Shown: positions 23,563 to 30,364, numbered from the stretch's first letter. The stretch is 36,653 bases of DNA from an uncultured Candidatus Saccharibacteria bacterium (GCA_948614045.1 CAPFSK010000007.1:1-36653); one strand, 5' to 3'. Program-made: numbers and translations. The notes: generated by a model not told the origin, from the sequence alone.

Positions 23563-24168
23563 ATGGGAAAAAGGTGGCATAAAGTAGTGATTGGGATAGT
23601 GGGGGCAGTGATTTTGGTCGCGGTTGTGGTGCTAGTGAAGATTGCACTAACTCCAGAGGTTGAAGATGTGGAGTCTGAGAGTGCAGGTGTGAATCAGGAG
23701 GAGACTTATGGGTTTGTTGAGCCGGAGACGGTGGCGACACTGGTGGCAAAATTCAATATTGAGATAATGGACCAGACGGGGTGGCAGTTATTGCCGGCAG
23801 ATGATACGACAATGATGACTTATGAAAATAATTATTGGTATCCGCTAGATGATGATATTGCACTAGTGGTGGTGCCGGTGGAGTTTAGCGGCGATAAAGC
23901 GCAAGATACGGTTTTGACGATGTTGATCTATGTCGACAAGGATTCCGTAAATCAGGAAAAGGCGCGCTCGTATTGGCAATATCTGGTGCAGGCGAATAGT
24001 GAGGATTATAGCGCGGAAGAGGTGACAGAATTGATGGCGGAGGCGGAGATGTTGCGTGAACGGGGCGAGATGGCGAATCGGGGTAAAGGATTGTTTGTGG
24101 CGATTAATGAGGTGGAGGGCGGTGATCATATAGAATATCAAGTAGTCCGGAATTATCGGGAAGACTAG
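23563..24168 (+). CDS. Hypothetical protein with an N-terminal membrane anchor
   Basis: 201 residues. M-G-K-R-W-H-K is followed by one long hydrophobic segment (about 8-27) and an extracytoplasmic domain rich in Asp and Glu. It contains no cysteine and no motif I recognise; the pattern (D-D-D-I-A-L-V-V-V-P-V-E-F, alternating strands then helices) suggests an alpha/beta or beta-sandwich fold. The start was fixed by the extended -10 and the AGGAGG just before it; the frame continues upstream to an ATG at 23512 but that lies ahead of the promoter. A single-gene unit, convergent with rplL and separated from it by a bidirectional hairpin terminator. Confidence 0.7.
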   Translation: MGKRWHKVVIGIVGAVILVAVVVLVKIALTPEVEDVESESAGVNQEETYGFVEPETVATLVAKFNIEIMDQTGWQLLPADDTTMMTYENNYWYPLDDDIALVVVPVEFSGDKAQDTVLTMLIYVDKDSVNQEKARSYWQYLVQANSEDYSAEEVTELMAEAEMLRERGEMANRGKGLFVAINEVEGGDHIEYQVVRNYRED

Positions 24169-24194
24169 GTCTCTTCGATATGATATGTCTACAC

Positions 24195-24224
24195 AAAAAA
24201 GAACTCCTTTGTGGAGTTCTTTTT
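24195..24224. terminator. Bidirectional terminator between the hypothetical gene and rplL
   Basis: AAAAAAGAACTCC pairs with GGAGTTCTTTTT around a 5-base loop. T-runs follow the stem on either strand, so it can stop both convergent transcripts. Confidence 0.85.
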
Positions 24225-24254
24225 GCAACTTTGCTAACTGTCTGTCTAAGATAA

Positions 24255-24635
24255 TTAAGCGAGCTCGACGGTCGCGCCAGCTTCTTCCAAGCTCTTTTTC
24301 ATGGTTTCAGCTTCGTCTTTCTTGACCTTCTCCTTTACGGTAGCAGGAGCGCCATCGACGAGAGCTTTAGCTTCACCAAGACCGAGACCGGTGATTTCCT
24401 TGACAGCCTTGATGACAGCGATCTTCTGAGCGCCAGCGTCTTTCAAGACGACGTCGAATTCTGATTTGCCTTCATCGGCAGCTGCACCGCCTTCAGCTGG
24501 AGCAGCAGCAACCGCGACAGCCGCCGCAGCTGGCTCAATGCCATATTCGTCTTTGAGTAAGTTTTTGAGTTCGTTGACTTCAAGAATGGTCATGTTTACC
24601 AATTCTTCGGCCAATTTTTTGATATCTGTAGCCAT
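24255..24635 (-). CDS. rplL: 50S ribosomal protein L7/L12
   Basis: 126 residues. L7/L12 dimers form the flexible stalk that recruits translation factors. The N-terminal helix (I-K-K-L-A-E-E-L-V-N-M-T-I-L-E) that binds L10, an Ala/Gly-rich hinge (about 35-57), and the C-terminal domain with F-D-V-V-L-K, I-A-V-I-K-A-V-K-E-I-T-G-L-G-L-G-E-A-K and L-V-D-G-A-P are all present. It lies 46 bases after rplJ, as in most bacteria, with AAAGGAAC as ribosome binding site. Last gene of its operon. Confidence 0.98.
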   Translation of the reverse strand: MATDIKKLAEELVNMTILEVNELKNLLKDEYGIEPAAAAVAVAAAPAEGGAAADEGKSEFDVVLKDAGAQKIAVIKAVKEITGLGLGEAKALVDGAPATVKEKVKKDEAETMKKSLEEAGATVELA

Positions 24636-24681
24636 ATTAGTTCCTTTTTAATAAATTAGTGTTTTGTATGAAGTTGCTGAA

Positions 24682-25203
24682 TTAAGCAGCTTTTGCCTCC
24701 AAGCCAGAAACGATATCGGAAAGACCATTGCTGGTCGCAGAAACAACATCGTTGATTGGAGAAAGCAGCTGCGCGACGACCTGGGCGATGAGCTCGTTCT
24801 TCGACGGCATCTTGGCGAGAGTAGTAATCTCAGCCTGATCCATTGCTTTGCCCTCGCCGGAGAAGCCGCCTGCGAGTTCGAGAGCCGGGTGAGTTTTGGC
24901 AAACTCGGCCAAGATTTTCGCGGGGGCGACTTCGTCACTGTCGGAAATCGCGTAAATGAGCTGGCCCGTCAAACCGGTCGTATCGGTGTCTTTGTAGACG
25001 CCGATCTCGTTCATAGCGACGCGGACAAGGCGATTTTTCACGACCTTGATGCGGACGCCAGCTTCGCGGGCGGTCTTGCGTAGCTCTTGGAGGTCAGCAA
25101 CCGTCAAACCCTGGTAGCGGGCATAGGCGGTGAGCTTTGCATCCGAAAGCAACGCGGTCAAATCAGCAACCAAAGTATCTTTTTTCGCTTTTGAAATTGC
25201 CAT
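24682..25203 (-). CDS. rplJ: 50S ribosomal protein L10
   Basis: 173 residues. L10 anchors the L7/L12 dimers to 23S rRNA and commonly represses its own mRNA. The N-terminal rRNA-binding domain has Y-A-R-Y-Q-G-L-T-V-A-D-L-Q-E-L-R-K and V-V-K-N-R-L, and the C-terminal helix that carries L7/L12 dimers is the Ala/Leu-rich end (about 135-173). It begins 5 bases after AAGGAAC. A leader of about 180 bases with its own promoter precedes it. Confidence 0.97.
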   Translation of the reverse strand: MAISKAKKDTLVADLTALLSDAKLTAYARYQGLTVADLQELRKTAREAGVRIKVVKNRLVRVAMNEIGVYKDTDTTGLTGQLIYAISDSDEVAPAKILAEFAKTHPALELAGGFSGEGKAMDQAEITTLAKMPSKNELIAQVVAQLLSPINDVVSATSNGLSDIVSGLEAKAA

Positions 25204-25384
25204 AAAAAGTTCCTTGGATTATTTGATATTTTTGACGTTTTGATGACGAAACAGTTAGCAAGTTGTTAATTTCCGTTACCCCAAGACTAAGAAAAGTTCC
25301 TCGGTGGCATGATTAAGGAGGTTTGGTAGAAATATTGTAATTTTTACAACATTTCCCTCTCCCGCCACTGTCTCTAGAATAACT
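25204..25384 (-). promoter_or_regulatory. rplJ 5' leader, candidate L10 autoregulatory element
   Basis: From the predicted start of transcription to the rplJ ATG. It contains CCTCCTTAATCATGCCACCG followed by AGGAAC, able to form a CCTC/GAGG stem with an asymmetric loop, as expected of an L10-leader RNA. CCGAGGAACTTTT there is nearly repeated as CCAAGGAACTTTT at the ribosome binding site. A near-perfect palindrome lies at 25330-25354. That it is an L10 leader is inference from position and partial resemblance. Confidence 0.5.
25330..25354. repeat. Palindrome in the rplJ leader (second copy of the TTGTAA element)
   Basis: Core TTGTAA-TTT-TTACAA (25335-25349), extended to 11-base arms with one A/C mismatch (a G-U pair in the minus-strand RNA). 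The core matches the palindrome at 3648-3666. Confidence 0.55.
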
Positions 25385-25390
25385 GTTTCT

Positions 25391-25418
25391 ATTATAGCAA
25401 AGTTTGGCAGAAAAGCAA
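25391..25418 (-). promoter_or_regulatory. rplJL promoter
   Basis: Minus strand TTGCTT (25418-25413), a 16-base spacer ending TGC, then TATAAT (25396-25391). Predicted start near 25384. Confidence 0.7.
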
Positions 25419-25424
25419 GTACGG

Positions 25425-25455
25425 AAAATCCCGCCACTTTGAGCGACGGGATTTT
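25425..25455. terminator. Terminator after rplA
   Basis: AAAATCCCG pairs with CGGGATTTT around a 13-base loop. It lies 17 bases beyond the rplA stop and just upstream of the rplJ promoter, so rplJL is separated from rplA. Confidence 0.75.
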
Positions 25456-25471
25456 GTTTAGCTAATCTATG

Positions 25472-26398
25472 TTAGTTATAGATATTTTCGACCGCAATCG
25501 CTGGGCCCATGGTCGTCGTGATGTAAATCGACTTAACGTAAGTGCCCTTGATTGATGCTGGGCGGTGACTCTTCAGGCTCTCAAAGAAGACTTCGGCGTT
25601 TTCAAGTAGCTTCGCCTGATCGAAATTCGTCTTACCGAGACCGAGATGGACAATCGCCTGCTTGTCGACGCGATACTCGACTTTACCGGCTTTAGCTTCT
25701 TTGACGGCCTTTTCGATATCGGTTGTGACGGTGCCAGCTTTTGGATTTGGCATCAAGCCTTTTGGACCGAGTAAGCGAGCGAACTTACCGAGCTTTGGCA
25801 TGTAGGCTGGGGTAGAGATCAAGACGTCGAAGTCGATTTCGCCCTTTTCGAGGCGCTTCAAGAATTCTTCGTCTTCGGCAATGTCAGCGCCAGCGGCGGC
25901 AGCTTTTTTCGCTTCATCAAGTGGAGCGAAGACGGCGACACGGACGTCTTTACCGTTACCGTTTGGCAAGACGACGGTTGCGCGGATATTTTGGTCGGCT
26001 TGGCGCGGATCGACGCCGAGACGGACATGAGCTTCAACGGTGGCATCAAACTTGGCTGGATTAGTCTTGACGGCGAGTTCGAGTGCGTCTTTCAAGCTGT
26101 AGAGCTTATCTTCGACTAGTTTCGCGGCAGCTTGGTATTTTTTACCACGGCGTTCGATCTTTGGACGAGTAACTGGGGTGGCGCCACGCGGCTTCTCGCC
26201 AGCCTCTTCGAGGGCTTTCGTCTCAGCCTTGCGAGCCTGGCGCTCTTCTTCGGCCTTAACTTCTTCGATGTGTTTCTTTGATTTTTTGCCGGATTTGGCG
26301 AATTTTTCTTCGCCAGTTGTCTCGACAACTTCTTCGACGACCTCGGTCGTTTCGACGGCTGCGTCGTCTTTGATTGGAGCAGTGTTTTCTTCTGTCAT
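25472..26398 (-). CDS. rplA: 50S ribosomal protein L1 with an N-terminal extension
   Basis: 308 residues against a usual ~230. L1 forms the mobile L1 stalk near the ribosome E site and represses its own operon in many bacteria. The core runs from about residue 85 (R-G-K-K-Y-Q-A-A) with H-V-R-L-G-V-D-P-R-Q-A-D-Q-N-I-R, K-L-G-R/K-L-A-R-L-L-G-P-K-G-L-M-P-N-P-K and the T-T-M-G-P-A end. The first ~80 residues are an extra charged tail: acidic, then Lys/Glu-rich, probably disordered. It has its own promoter (26459-26486) and AAAGGG ribosome binding site, and is separated from rplK by the opposite-strand gene at 26554. Confidence 0.96.
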   Translation of the reverse strand: MTEENTAPIKDDAAVETTEVVEEVVETTGEEKFAKSGKKSKKHIEEVKAEEERQARKAETKALEEAGEKPRGATPVTRPKIERRGKKYQAAAKLVEDKLYSLKDALELAVKTNPAKFDATVEAHVRLGVDPRQADQNIRATVVLPNGNGKDVRVAVFAPLDEAKKAAAAGADIAEDEEFLKRLEKGEIDFDVLISTPAYMPKLGKFARLLGPKGLMPNPKAGTVTTDIEKAVKEAKAGKVEYRVDKQAIVHLGLGKTNFDQAKLLENAEVFFESLKSHRPASIKGTYVKSIYITTTMGPAIAVENIYN

Positions 26399-26458
26399 AG
26401 TTCCCTTTCTGTGGTATTAGCGAACGTAGTTCTCCCACGGATTATTTAGTATGTATAT

Positions 26459-26486
26459 ATTTTACCAAAAAATCTCGATTTTTCAA
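26459..26486 (-). promoter_or_regulatory. rplA promoter
   Basis: Minus strand TTGAAA (26486-26481), a 16-base spacer ending TGG, then TAAAAT (26464-26459). It lies between rplA and the divergent gene at 26554. Confidence 0.65.
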
Positions 26487-26512
26487 GAGGCGGAGAGGCG
26501 GACTAATTATGA

Positions 26513-26518
26513 TATAAT
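26513..26518 (+). promoter_or_regulatory. Extended -10 for the hypothetical gene at 26554
   Basis: TGA-TATAAT with no clear -35; predicted start near 26525. AAAGGGGG (26536-26543) in the leader is the ribosome binding site. Confidence 0.6.
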
Positions 26519-26542
26519 TGAGATACAAAATGAGTAAAGGGG

Positions 26543-26557
26543 GCATGTAAAACATGC
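26543..26557 (+). repeat. Inverted repeat enclosing the start codon of the gene at 26554
   Basis: GCATGT-AAA-ACATGC. The start ATG (26554-26556) is in the right arm, so an RNA hairpin here would hide it. It resembles GGCATGTGAAATATGCC at 27732-27748. Confidence 0.55.
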
Positions 26558-27054
26558 AAAAGATTGGCACTTTAAGTTTAGACGGATTGATGATGGCGAT
26601 TTATGATGCGGTAGAGAGTCAGAACGTAGTGCATCGAAAAAGAGGCACGGATGTGGCGGATCAGGAACTGAGATTGGCGCAGGCGATTGGTATTAAGGTT
26701 GAGCCTCTATCGAAACACGCTTCGCAATGGATACGAGGCAAGGGTCAGACGTCGTGTTTTTGGGAATGTTGTGCAGTGAATATGCGCGAAATCGAGACCG
26801 TAATATCGTTGGATGGCTGGAGTTCTGAGCTGAACTGTGAACCTTTAGCTGAGTCGGAAGAGACGTTCTTGGCGGAGGAGCGCCGAGAGGAGGGCGGCAA
26901 GATGGAGTTTCTGCGATTGACGGTGCGGATTTTCGCCACGGCTGAAGCGGTTGCGGATTATAATGAGCGCATACGGGGGTTGGCTGGTGCAGCTTTGGAG
27001 GCGGCACGGGTATATTTGCAACGGGATAAGTTGCAGTGTCGTTCATACCTGTAG
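26554..27054 (+). CDS. Hypothetical protein inserted between rplK and rplA
   Basis: 166 residues with no family I recognise. There is no signal peptide or membrane segment. The middle has C-F-W-E-C-C and a further Cys in L-N-C-E, the second half has an acidic stretch (E-E-T-F-L-A-E-E-R-R-E-E) and a long alanine-rich helix, and the C-terminus is basic. It stands alone on the plus strand inside a minus-strand ribosomal series, with its own extended -10, strong AAAGGGGG and a hairpin terminator shared with rplK. The start codon lies inside an inverted repeat. A 6-codon frame (ATG at 26530 to TAA at 26548) precedes it and could be a leader peptide. Function unknown. Confidence 0.65.
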   Translation: MQKIGTLSLDGLMMAIYDAVESQNVVHRKRGTDVADQELRLAQAIGIKVEPLSKHASQWIRGKGQTSCFWECCAVNMREIETVISLDGWSSELNCEPLAESEETFLAEERREEGGKMEFLRLTVRIFATAEAVADYNERIRGLAGAALEAARVYLQRDKLQCRSYL

Positions 27055-27096
27055 GTCGTAGATCTTCGCATAGGGGTGGATTTATTATCAATCCAG

Positions 27097-27124
27097 AAAA
27101 AGCACCTAGATTCTAGGTGCTTTT
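27097..27124. terminator. Bidirectional terminator between the hypothetical gene and rplK
   Basis: AAAAAGCACCTAGA immediately followed by TTCTAGGTGCTTTT: a long perfect stem with A and T tracts on either side, serving both convergent genes. Confidence 0.85.
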
Positions 27125-27148
27125 GACATCTTATGGATTTGGCGACTA

Positions 27149-27571
27149 TTAGTCCTCGACGACTACGCCCATTGAGCGGGCGGTGCCGGCGATAACCTTC
27201 ACGGCGCCATCCATGTCGATAGCGTTGAGCTGATCCATCTTCGTCTTTGCAATATCTTCGAGGTCGGCGCGAGAAATTTTGCCGACTTTTTCGAGATTTG
27301 GCTTGCCGCTGCCTTTAGCGATTTTGATTTTTTCGCGAATCAAATCGTCAACTGGGCGACCGAGACAGACCCAGTCAAAAGTCCGATCATCGTAGACTTT
27401 AATGTGGACGATGACGTCTTTGCCGTTAAAATCTTTGGTGGCTTCGTTGAAGGGGTTAATAAACTCCATCATATTGAGGCCCCACTGACCGAGGGTCGAG
27501 CCGACTGGGGGCCCGGCCGTAGCCTTGCCGCCAGGAATGCGCAATTTGAGATTGCCAATAACTTGTGCCAT
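27149..27571 (-). CDS. rplK: 50S ribosomal protein L11
   Basis: 140 residues. L11 lies at the factor-binding centre with the 23S GTPase-associated region. Family marks: the N-terminal P-G-G-K-A-T-A-G-P-P-V-G-S-T-L-G-Q-W-G-L-N-M-M-E-F proline-rich hinge and the C-terminal rRNA-binding domain with K-G-S-G-K-P and M-D-G-A-V-K-V-I-A-G-T-A-R-S-M-G-V. It has AAAGGG 7 bases before the ATG. Normally co-transcribed with rplA; here a plus-strand gene and a strong terminator lie between, so it forms its own transcript. Confidence 0.98.
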   Translation of the reverse strand: MAQVIGNLKLRIPGGKATAGPPVGSTLGQWGLNMMEFINPFNEATKDFNGKDVIVHIKVYDDRTFDWVCLGRPVDDLIREKIKIAKGSGKPNLEKVGKISRADLEDIAKTKMDQLNAIDMDGAVKVIAGTARSMGVVVED

Positions 27572-27636
27572 ATTATTCCCTTTTATTATGATACTGGGTG
27601 AAGCTCCCAGTTACGATTAGTATAATCGTGCGTAAC
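27572..27636 (-). promoter_or_regulatory. rplK 5' leader with two hairpins, candidate L1-binding site
   Basis: The minus-strand leader contains GTTACG...CGTAAC enclosing CGATTA-TAC-TAATCG, then CTGGG-AGCTTCA-CCCAG shortly before the ribosome binding site. TGGGAG recalls the L1-binding motif of 23S rRNA and L11-L1 leaders, so an L1 feedback site is possible; this is only partial resemblance. Confidence 0.4.
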
Positions 27637-27642
27637 AAGGCT

Positions 27643-27671
27643 ATTGTAGCATATCTTTAGAGCGCTGTCTA
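27643..27671 (-). promoter_or_regulatory. rplK promoter
   Basis: Minus strand TAGACA (27671-27666), a 17-base spacer ending TGC, then TACAAT (27648-27643). It is back-to-back with the promoter at 27694. Confidence 0.65.
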
Positions 27672-27693
27672 GACGTCAAACGACCCTAAATGC

Positions 27694-27722
27694 TTGACAT
27701 TTTTGATAATCTGTGCTATAAT
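27694..27722 (+). promoter_or_regulatory. Consensus promoter of the MATCAP-like gene
   Basis: TTGACA (27694-27699), 17-base spacer, TGC-TATAAT (27717-27722). ATCTGTGCTATAAT and the following GTATAGGCAT nearly match the promoter at 5029-5057. Confidence 0.85.
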
Positions 27723-27731
27723 GGAGGTATA

Positions 27732-27748
27732 GGCATGTGAAATATGCC
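27732..27748 (+). repeat. Inverted repeat just after the predicted start of the MATCAP-like transcript
   Basis: GGCAT-GTGAAAT-ATGCC, starting about 3 bases after the predicted transcription start. Same position as the repeat at 5010-5020. Confidence 0.55.
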
Positions 27749-27805
27749 GTAAGATGGATATTTGGGGTTTCACCAGTAAAAAGAAGCTACTAGAACGTTG
27801 AGAGG

Positions 27806-29170
27806 ATGTGTGAAAATATGAAATTTTCAGAAGCAATGGAAATGTTGCAGCAGGCGGCACCGGATTTTGTAACAGAGGTGACTCCGTTGAACGCCAACGA
27901 AGCTCAGGAAGAGTTTTTTGCCGGAGGATGCAGTACGGCGCCGAACTTCGTCTATGATGAGAGTACGGACTATGTTGCAGGTAAAAAACGGATTAGAGCG
28001 CTGCTTACTGAGTTCCATCGGGAGGACTTTTCTGAGGTGGAACTTGAGATTCTGGATGAGATCGGAAGGCAGACGCGTTTGAAGTACGATTTATGGCAGA
28101 TGATGCGGCTTTTCCGGCACGCAAAGACTGATCGTCAGCGTGATAATGCCAGGCGGCAGATTTTGCGATGTACTGTGACACTACATGGTGAACCAGATGA
28201 ACAGGTGTACCGTGGATTATGGGCTGAGAGGTTGGCGGAGATTGAAAAACGCTTTGCTGATCCGAAATGGTCGGATACTCTGTGCTTGGGAGACGCAGAT
28301 GCCTTTTGTCACTTGAAAGACGCTTTCCAGTCGTCTACACGTGTAGACGAGGAGCCTTTTGCTCCTCGTCAGGAAACGCTTATTAAATTCCGCGATTTTT
28401 GCTGGAAGCGGTGGCAGAAAACTTTTGAACGGGTAGATATGGAACACGTTTACACTCCGGAGGAAGCTTGTGATTTGCTGAATACGGTTTTCCGGGAGGA
28501 TTTTCCGTACCCGACAGAATGGCGGGCGATGGTTTCCGAGACCAAGACTTCGCTCTGTACTAATCAGAAGGCTTTGAAACTGGAGGTTCCGCGTCATCGC
28601 GGTAAAGGCCCGTATACCGGTAAAGTTATGCTGGAAGTGGTTCTGGCTCATGAATTGATGGTGCACGTTAACCGCCGGGAATACGCAAAGCATTATTGTC
28701 CGGAGGTGGCGATACCGTTGCCGGATTATCTGGTCTTTGAGGAAGGCTTGGCGAAAGCAGCGGAGCAGGCGTTGGGTGGTGAAATCGATCAGACAAGCAT
28801 CGACCATTATCTGACGGCTGGAATGGCCTATTATGACAATATGGACTTTGCAGAGATTTTCAACGCGCAGCGTTGGCAGCTGTTCCTAAGGGAGATTGAA
28901 CCGGAAGATACGGCTGAGACGCGTGAGCAGAAACGCCAGAAGGCGGATGACGAAGCTTTTCGGTTGACACTGCGTTGTCTGCGCGGGACGGGTGCGGTGC
29001 CGTTGATGAACAACTTAGTGTATTGCAATGGTCAGATTCAGGCCTGGAAATACATTGAGGAGAATATCGACGACCTGGATAAGTTAGAGAAAACATTATT
29101 CCGGTCGGGTAAGACCGATCCGACGAATCCGTTGCACCAGAAGATACTGGAGAGTATCGGGCTGATGTAG
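27806..29170 (+). CDS. DUF1704/MATCAP-like zinc metallopeptidase
   Basis: 454 residues from ATG 27806 (ATG at 27818 is also possible; GAGAGG lies just before 27806, better spaced for the later one). The predicted catalytic motif is H282-E283-L-M-V-H287, an HExxxH, followed by E312-E313-G-L-A. HExxxH plus (Q/E)-E-G-L-A is the hallmark of the DUF1704 family ('flavohemoglobin expression-modulating QEGLA motif protein'), whose animal members MATCAP1/2 remove C-terminal tyrosine or similar residues. The C-terminal L-R-C-L-R-G ... N-L-V-Y-C-N-G also fits. No signal peptide, so cytoplasmic. It sits alone between nusG and rplK on the opposite strand. The substrate in bacteria is unknown to me. Confidence 0.8.
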   Translation: MCENMKFSEAMEMLQQAAPDFVTEVTPLNANEAQEEFFAGGCSTAPNFVYDESTDYVAGKKRIRALLTEFHREDFSEVELEILDEIGRQTRLKYDLWQMMRLFRHAKTDRQRDNARRQILRCTVTLHGEPDEQVYRGLWAERLAEIEKRFADPKWSDTLCLGDADAFCHLKDAFQSSTRVDEEPFAPRQETLIKFRDFCWKRWQKTFERVDMEHVYTPEEACDLLNTVFREDFPYPTEWRAMVSETKTSLCTNQKALKLEVPRHRGKGPYTGKVMLEVVLAHELMVHVNRREYAKHYCPEVAIPLPDYLVFEEGLAKAAEQALGGEIDQTSIDHYLTAGMAYYDNMDFAEIFNAQRWQLFLREIEPEDTAETREQKRQKADDEAFRLTLRCLRGTGAVPLMNNLVYCNGQIQAWKYIEENIDDLDKLEKTLFRSGKTDPTNPLHQKILESIGLM

Positions 29171-29233
29171 ACTTGCTGGATTTAGATGTTGTGATAGCTT
29201 TTGAAGTTTTTAATTAGGGGGGTGACATCCGAC

Positions 29234-29263
29234 AAAAAGACCGCCATATTTGACGGTCTTTTT
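29234..29263. terminator. Bidirectional terminator between the MATCAP-like gene and nusG
   Basis: AAAAAGACCG pairs with CGGTCTTTTT around a 10-base loop. A and T tracts suit termination on both strands. Confidence 0.85.
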
Positions 29264-29276
29264 CTATACACTAAGA

Positions 29277-29825
29277 TTATTGTAGCTGTTTGACCTGTAA
29301 GGCGTCGAGTTCGACTGGAGTTTCGCGACCGAACATGGAGACCATGACTTTGAGCTTACCCTTTTGGGTGTCAATTTCGGAAATTGTGCCCTCAAAGCCT
29401 TTGAATGGGCCGTCGACGATTGAAACGACCTCGTTAATCTCGTAATTAACGGAGTATTTTGGATCTTCGACGCCCATGCGTTTTTTGATCTTTGCGATTT
29501 CTTTTTCGGAGACTGGAGTTGGTTGGGTACCGTTGCCGACGAAGCCGGTAACGCCGGGGGTATTGCGGACAATGTACCAAGTCTCATCGGAAAGGCTCAT
29601 TTCGACTAAAACATAGCCTTGGAAGATTTTGCGGTCGACGACTTTGCGTTTGCCGTTTTTAATCTCGATGCGTTTTTCTTTTGGTACGATTGCGTCGAAG
29701 ATTTTGCCTTCGAATTCTGGGCTATCGAGACGTTGTTTAATGCTGTCGGCGACTTTGTCTTCGTAGCCGCTGTAAGTGCTGATGGTGTACCACGCGCGGG
29801 TATCATCATAACGGTTTACTGCCAT
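29277..29825 (-). CDS. nusG: Transcription termination/antitermination protein NusG
   Basis: 182 residues. NusG binds RNA polymerase, aids processivity and links to the ribosome through S10 or to Rho. The N-terminal NGN domain starts W-Y-T-I-S-T-Y-S-G-Y-E and includes F-Q-G-Y-V-L-V-E-M and T-P-G-V-T-G-F-V-G. The C-terminal KOW domain has V-S-I-V-D-G-P-F-K-G-F-E-G-T-I and M-V-S-M-F-G-R-E-T-P-V-E-L. It follows secE by 25 bases, the usual order, with a ribosome binding site AAAGGAGC. No inserted domain. Confidence 0.97.
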   Translation of the reverse strand: MAVNRYDDTRAWYTISTYSGYEDKVADSIKQRLDSPEFEGKIFDAIVPKEKRIEIKNGKRKVVDRKIFQGYVLVEMSLSDETWYIVRNTPGVTGFVGNGTQPTPVSEKEIAKIKKRMGVEDPKYSVNYEINEVVSIVDGPFKGFEGTISEIDTQKGKLKVMVSMFGRETPVELDALQVKQLQ

Positions 29826-29850
29826 AGTTTTTGCTCCTTTTTAATTTAGA

Positions 29851-30300
29851 TTATTTAGCGTTAATTAAAAGATTGAAGATAAAGGTAAAGAAGGTGTCAA
29901 GTAGGACGATGAAGAAAATGAAAATCGCGCAGTAGACAAGGACGGCGAAGGTCATTTTCCAGGTGAGTTTGCGGCCTGGCCAGCGGACTTGGCGGATTTC
30001 GCGCCATGAGTCGCGGAGGTAACGACCAAAAGCGACAAACGGGCGGACGAGTAGAAAAACTTCCTTGAGGGGTTTTTCGACAGCGTTTTTGTCGGTTTTG
30101 CGAGACTTTTTCTGTTTTTTGTCGGCTTTAGACTTGGCGAGTTTGGCCTCGGGCATCTTTGTGCTGGTCGGTTCGACGTCTGTTGGCTTGGTGTTGATTG
30201 CCTGAGTGTCGACTGGCTCGTCTTTGGTTGGTTTAGCTTCGGCTGGTTTGGCGGAGATTTTGGTGATGTTTGTCTTCGAGTGTTTTGGCTTGTTTGACAT
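29851..30300 (-). CDS. secE: Preprotein translocase subunit SecE with a Lys-rich N-terminal extension
   Basis: 149 residues from the chosen ATG. SecE is the clamp of the SecYEG channel. The essential part is C-terminal: the amphipathic helix F-G-R-Y-L-R-D-S-W-R-E-I-R-Q-V-R-W-P and one membrane segment (about 118-145). The first ~80 residues are extra: repeated Lys/Thr/Pro/Glu-rich sequence (K-P-A-E-A-K-P-T-K) with no apparent fold. AAAGGAG lies at the right distance before the ATG at 30300; an ATG 21 codons further upstream lacks this site. A minus-strand promoter and a leader with two hairpins precede it. Confidence 0.92.
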   Translation of the reverse strand: MSNKPKHSKTNITKISAKPAEAKPTKDEPVDTQAINTKPTDVEPTSTKMPEAKLAKSKADKKQKKSRKTDKNAVEKPLKEVFLLVRPFVAFGRYLRDSWREIRQVRWPGRKLTWKMTFAVLVYCAIFIFFIVLLDTFFTFIFNLLINAK

Positions 30301-30364
30301 TTGGCTCCTTTCCCTGCGTTGGTATCGGCTATTCGTGCATCCTGTGTTGTCGCGAGGTTGCATC

